Assembly (NCBI GenBank): GCA_013151875.1
Contig: JAADHL010000179.1
Location: 1-37,554, forward strand
Length of the DNA: 37,554 nt
From: Deltaproteobacteria bacterium
GTDB taxonomy: Bacteria > Myxococcota_A > UBA9042 > DTJE01
Direction: 5' to 3'
The notes under the pieces were generated by a model. The model did not search any database, was not told the origin of the DNA, and saw only the letters and a program-made list of their open reading frames with translations. The position numbers were made by a program, and so were the translations under genes. Positions 34,152 through 37,554 of this stretch are shown here, piece by piece (position 1 is the stretch's first letter; every line of letters begins with the position of its first letter).

Positions 34152-34862
34152 TTACAATTGCCACCATAGATCTATTACGGGATACACGGGGAGTTCCCTG
34201 TTGTCCGGGACGATGTCGCCGTTGGTGCGGGTGGTGGTGCCTACCTGGATCGGAAACCGTCCCACGGCAAGGCCCACCTTGAGCCTCATTCGGTAAAACG
34301 CGTGGCTGTAGGCCAGGATGATGGTAGGCGTGGTCAGACCGCCGCCGTCCCAGTAGTACTCGTCCTGGACATGCAGGCTCAGCAGGTCCGAGTCGGTGAT
34401 CAGTACCGAAAAGCTGCTGCCGAACATTACCCCGTGCGTGATGGGCGAGAGGTCCAGCAGGTATCCGGCCTCGGCGGAAATGACTACCCGCCAGTTTATC
34501 GGGAAGGACACCGTCGGAAAGAAGGACACCGTTCCGGGGAAGGACTTGCTGTCCAGAAACGTCTGGATGTAACCCAGGTTGAAAGCCAGGGCGGCATCCC
34601 CGTCGTATGCCTTCCACTTCAGCAGCGCGTTCGGGGTCAGAAGAAGGTGCAGGACGGGATGGGTTACGATCATCAACTGATCCAGCAGGCCGTAACGGAT
34701 GGGTCCCAGTATGCCGACCGTGAGGTCGCCTTCCTCCAGGGTATAGGCGGTCCCGTCCAGTACCTGCCTCACTTCGCCGAAACCGGCCTGGGCCCGGGCC
34801 GGTCGCGGGATCGCCGCCGCCGCGATCAGCGTGAATGCCAACAGTGTTTTGCGCCACCCCAT
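34152..34862 (-). CDS. Exported protein, predicted outer-membrane beta-barrel-like
   Basis: A 236-residue protein with a clear signal peptide (RKTLLAFTLIAAAAIPRPARAQ, cut near residue 25). The mature part is rich in alternating polar/apolar strands (GDLTVGILGPIRYGLL, MRLKVGLAVGRF) with aromatic residues at strand ends, and closes with LWWQL, compatible with an outer-membrane barrel of about eight to ten strands. I do not recognise the family. It is convergent with the single-pass membrane protein gene (70-base gap with a GC hairpin but no T-run) and divergent from the cysteine-repeat lipoprotein. Confidence 0.72.
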   Translation of the reverse strand: MGWRKTLLAFTLIAAAAIPRPARAQAGFGEVRQVLDGTAYTLEEGDLTVGILGPIRYGLLDQLMIVTHPVLHLLLTPNALLKWKAYDGDAALAFNLGYIQTFLDSKSFPGTVSFFPTVSFPINWRVVISAEAGYLLDLSPITHGVMFGSSFSVLITDSDLLSLHVQDEYYWDGGGLTTPTIILAYSHAFYRMRLKVGLAVGRFPIQVGTTTRTNGDIVPDNRELPVYPVIDLWWQL

Positions 34863-34997
34863 CGGGAAAGCCTGACCAACGCCCGTTTACGACGGACGAG
34901 GCTAACCCCCCGGTCCGGTGTTGGCAAGGTCGCCGATATGATTGTAGCCGGCGGATCGCGAAATACGGGTGGCGAAAGACAGGTTGCGAAAGCAGTG

Positions 34998-35025
34998 GAA
35001 ACAGTAAAGACAAAACTGCTACAAT
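34998..35025 (+). promoter_or_regulatory. Candidate promoter of the cysteine-repeat lipoprotein gene
   Basis: TACAAT at 35020-35025 is a 5/6 match to a -10 box, 34 bases before the start codon, within a marked AT-rich stretch. A -35 element is poor (GAAACA at 34998-35003). The remainder of the 197-base divergent gap shows no other feature. Confidence 0.4.
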
Positions 35026-35059
35026 CTTTTTCAAGTTTTCGAAAGTCTTGGAGGAAGTC

Positions 35060-37048
35060 ATGTCTCGCGCATCCGGAAAACTGCCGCGGCTGTCTACGGT
35101 GGCCATGCTGGTTGGTCTGGCGGCCCTCTTTACCGCCTGCCCGGATTCGTCCCCACCCGGGGACCTGATCCAGACCGACCTGGCCGTTCCGGACGTTGAC
35201 GCCGCGTCTGATGTTTTGACCGACACCCCCGGGGAGGTGGGCCCCTCGCCATGCATAGTAGACGCGGACTGCCCTGACGGCATGGTGTGCGACCCCGACC
35301 TGAACGTGTGCGTGCAGTGTCTGAGCGACGACGATTGCCCCGAGGGGTTCAGGTGCAACCAGGACCGATGCGTGGAGGTCATACTCTGCGCGGACCTGAC
35401 CTGTCCCGTACCCCTGGTATGCGATCCGGGTACGATGACCTGCGTGGACTGCCTGGTTGACCAGGATTGTCCCGAGGGTTTCGAGTGCAAGGACAAAGCC
35501 TGCGTCGAAAAGGCCAAGCCCTGCAGTGAGGGCGGCGAGTGCCCGCCGGGGACCGTGTGCAACGTGGACGCGAACACCTGCGTCGAGTGCCTCGGCGACG
35601 GGGACTGCCCCGAGAATTCCTACTGCGACCCGGCGACAATGACCTGCGAAAAAATGCTTTGCGAGCCGGGCGTCACCGATTGCGTGGGCAACGCAGTGGT
35701 CGTGTGTCGCGATAACGGCGGGGGCCGGGACTTGCTCCAGACCTGCCCCACGAGCTGGGTCTGCGTGGACGGCGAGTGCGTCGAAAACTGCGAGGCGGAC
35801 TGCGAGGGCAAGGAATGCGGGTCCGATGGGTGCGGCGGCGATTGCGGCGCCTGTCCGGACGGCACTTTTTGCGAGGATTACACCTGCAAGAAGGAATGCG
35901 TCCCGGAGTGCGGCGGCAAGGAGTGCGGCGCAAACGGCTGCGGCGGCGTGTGCGGGACCTGCGCCGACCAGCAGACCTGCTCCGACGGCCAGTGCCTGTC
36001 GTTGATCTCGTGCGCCAAGGGCATCGACTGTATGTTCCTGTGCAGCATGCCTTTTGATGAGTGCTGGGATCAGTGCTCCGGTAAGGTCGCCCCCGGCGCT
36101 GAACACGAGCAGTTCCTCAAGCTGTTCGATTGTGTAAGCGGGGCCTGCCAGGACACTGCCGGCGGTGGAATCGACCCCGGCTGTTTTGAAAAGGTCACGA
36201 AAGCCGTGTGCCTCGACATCTATAACGAGTGCATCGAGTGCAAATCCGACTGCACGGGCAAGGAATGCGGTCCTGATGGGTGCTCAGGGACCTGCGGAAT
36301 CTGTCCCGCGGACTCGTATTGCGAGGACTTCAAGTGCAAGACCGTCTGCCTGCCGCAGTGCACCGGCAAGGAGTGCGGGACGGATGGGTGCGGGGGCGTT
36401 TGCGGGTCCTGCCCGGACGGGTTCGACTGCGTGGGCGGGTTGTGCAACTGCGTCCCGGACTGCGCGGGCAAGGTCTGCGGAGCCGATGGTGGCGGCGGCA
36501 CCTGCGGTACGTGCGCCAATTCCTGCACGGGTGACACCGACGACCCATCGCTGTGCGTGGGCGGCGCCTGCATGCAGGTTTGCTGTCCGTACTGTGACGG
36601 CAAGGAATGCGGCGACGACGGTTGCGGTGGGGTGTGCGGGTTCTGTCCCGACGGGTCGGGGTGCGAGGACGGCCAGTGCATTGGCGTGTGCCTGCCGGAT
36701 TGCATCGGCAAGCAATGCGGCCCCGACGGCTGCGGCGACTCTTGCGGAACGTGCGCGGACGGGTTTTTCTGCAACATGAAGGGCCTGTGCCAGCCCCTGT
36801 GCGTGCCCCAGTGCAAGGGCAGGGACTGCGGGGCGGACGGGTGCGGCGGCGATTGCGGGATCTGTTCCAGTGTCGAGTATTGCGATTTCGGGGTTTGCAA
36901 GCCGTTCCATTCCTGCCTGGACATGGTCGAATGCTTTCAGACATGCGGCTACAACGAACAGTGTTACAACAAGTGCTGGCTGGACGCGGCGCCGGAGTCC
37001 AAGCAGCAATACAATGACTTGTGGCAGTGCCTGCTGGACGCCTGTTGA
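35060..37048 (+). CDS. Cysteine-repeat lipoprotein, as read to the first in-frame TGA
   Basis: 662 codons to a TGA at 37046-37048. ATG 35060 follows GGAGGAAG. The signal ends LAALFTAC, a fair lipobox, so it is probably a surface or periplasmic lipoprotein. After a short acidic linker come repeats of the type DxDCPxGxxCxxxxCV (about residues 70-210), then eight copies of a CxGKxCGxDGCGGxCGxCPDGxxC repeat; one copy (GKVCGADGGGGTCG) has lost a cysteine. A separate helical module of about 75 residues with regular cysteines occurs at 36011-36241 and again at 36914-37126; the TGA falls inside the second. All cysteines are likely disulfide-bonded outside the cytoplasm. Adhesion or a structural role is usual for such proteins, but unproven. 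Confidence 0.85.
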   Translation: MSRASGKLPRLSTVAMLVGLAALFTACPDSSPPGDLIQTDLAVPDVDAASDVLTDTPGEVGPSPCIVDADCPDGMVCDPDLNVCVQCLSDDDCPEGFRCNQDRCVEVILCADLTCPVPLVCDPGTMTCVDCLVDQDCPEGFECKDKACVEKAKPCSEGGECPPGTVCNVDANTCVECLGDGDCPENSYCDPATMTCEKMLCEPGVTDCVGNAVVVCRDNGGGRDLLQTCPTSWVCVDGECVENCEADCEGKECGSDGCGGDCGACPDGTFCEDYTCKKECVPECGGKECGANGCGGVCGTCADQQTCSDGQCLSLISCAKGIDCMFLCSMPFDECWDQCSGKVAPGAEHEQFLKLFDCVSGACQDTAGGGIDPGCFEKVTKAVCLDIYNECIECKSDCTGKECGPDGCSGTCGICPADSYCEDFKCKTVCLPQCTGKECGTDGCGGVCGSCPDGFDCVGGLCNCVPDCAGKVCGADGGGGTCGTCANSCTGDTDDPSLCVGGACMQVCCPYCDGKECGDDGCGGVCGFCPDGSGCEDGQCIGVCLPDCIGKQCGPDGCGDSCGTCADGFFCNMKGLCQPLCVPQCKGRDCGADGCGGDCGICSSVEYCDFGVCKPFHSCLDMVECFQTCGYNEQCYNKCWLDAAPESKQQYNDLWQCLLDAC

Positions 37049-37554
37049 CAGGACGGTTCGGACCAGTGCTATCAGAACGCCTACCTTGGGGCCTGCAAGG
37101 AACAGTATTACGCCTGCATGAACTGCACCCCCAACTGTACCGGCAAGGAATGCGGCGACGACGGTTGCGGTGGTTCGTGCGGCGCCTGCGTGGGCGGCGG
37201 GCAGTGTTCGCCGGCCGGACTGTGCCCCTGTGTCCCGAGTTGCGGCAACAAGGAATGCGGCCCCAACGGTTGCGGTGGTTCGTGCGGCGAGTGCCCGGAC
37301 AACAAGGTATGCAGCATCTGGGGACAGTGCACGTGCATCCCCAACTGCCTGGACAAACAGTGCGGAAACGACGGTTGCGGCGGTTCGTGCGGCAAGTGTC
37401 CGACCGGATACGTATGCGCCTCCGGCAAGTGCCAGCAGAACTGCACCCCGAGTTGCGCGGGCAAGGAATGCGGCGGGGACGGATGTGGTGGTGTGTGTGG
37501 GGTCTGCAAGGATGGGTACGACTGTCAGAACGGCAAGTGCGTGAACACGTGCAC
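37049..37554 (+). CDS. In-frame continuation of the cysteine-repeat protein after TGA, open to the right edge
   Basis: The same frame continues without a stop for 168 codons to the end of the window. It first completes the second helical cysteine module (QDGSDQC, YLGAC, QYYACMNC, with the same cysteine spacing as in the first copy) and then carries four more repeats (NCTGKECGDDGCGGSCG and three relatives). So the DNA after the TGA is real coding sequence of the same gene. No start codon with a ribosome site is present after the TGA. Either the TGA is read through (selenocysteine or another residue), or the gene is broken by a nonsense change, or the base is wrong in the assembly. Confidence 0.75.

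Noticed and set aside
35780..37554. Regular DNA repeats at the right end, possible CRISPR-like array
   Set aside because: The repeats are coding: they translate to CGxDGCGG units, vary in sequence and have no spacers of constant length.
37118..37554. Separate gene starting at ATG 37118 after the TGA
   Set aside because: There is no ribosome site and the start would fall inside a conserved module (YYACMNC); there is also no signal peptide, which a disulfide-rich protein would need.

Overview
This is a GC-rich bacterial window with about thirty protein genes, densely packed on both strands, and no RNA gene, insertion sequence, integrase or CRISPR array that I can see. Several gene types point to a Myxococcota-like or other deltaproteobacterial lineage, probably from a metagenome: a very long serine/threonine kinase fused to an ATPase and TPR repeats, a lipoprotein built of CGxDGCGG cysteine repeats, a secreted HEAT-repeat protein and an LDH-like malate dehydrogenase. 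The lineage is an inference from gene style; no marker gene is present.

Layout. Positions 1-3202: the start of an unknown gene leaving the left edge, a secreted HEAT-repeat protein, and a small unknown protein. Positions 3250-8444: a kinase-ATPase-TPR regulator, then a divergent SGNH-hydrolase lipoprotein. Positions 8466-10086: a phosphate transporter (Pit) with its DUF47 partner. Positions 10338-12557: a DUF6544-like protein, a methyltransferase and a cytidylate-kinase-like protein on the plus strand.

Positions 12571-22366 form the most striking region: a minus-strand run of ten ORFs, most overlapping or within 20 bases of each other. In transcription order they are an MBOAT O-acyltransferase, a membrane-anchored SGNH protein, a class II aldolase split over two frames, two tandem nucleotidyltransferase-fold proteins (one without the catalytic lysine), GtrA, a GT2 glycosyltransferase, a GDPD-like protein and a large multi-pass membrane protein. 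I read it as a pathway that activates a small sugar or polyol, moves it across the membrane on a lipid carrier and transfers and acylates it on a surface glycan. The exact product cannot be read from sequence.

Positions 22488-28804: another SGNH protein, a short-chain dehydrogenase, an RND efflux adaptor and permease, and a small histidine-rich protein with a lysine tail. Positions 28965-32921: malate dehydrogenase on the plus strand, facing an asparagine synthase / polyprenyl-phosphate glycosyltransferase pair. Positions 32969-37554: an unknown single-pass membrane protein, a predicted outer-membrane protein, and a cysteine-repeat lipoprotein whose frame is broken by one TGA yet carries on, with the same cysteine repeats, to the right edge. 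That TGA (possible selenocysteine, nonsense mutation or sequence error) and the acylated-glycan operon deserve the closest second look.
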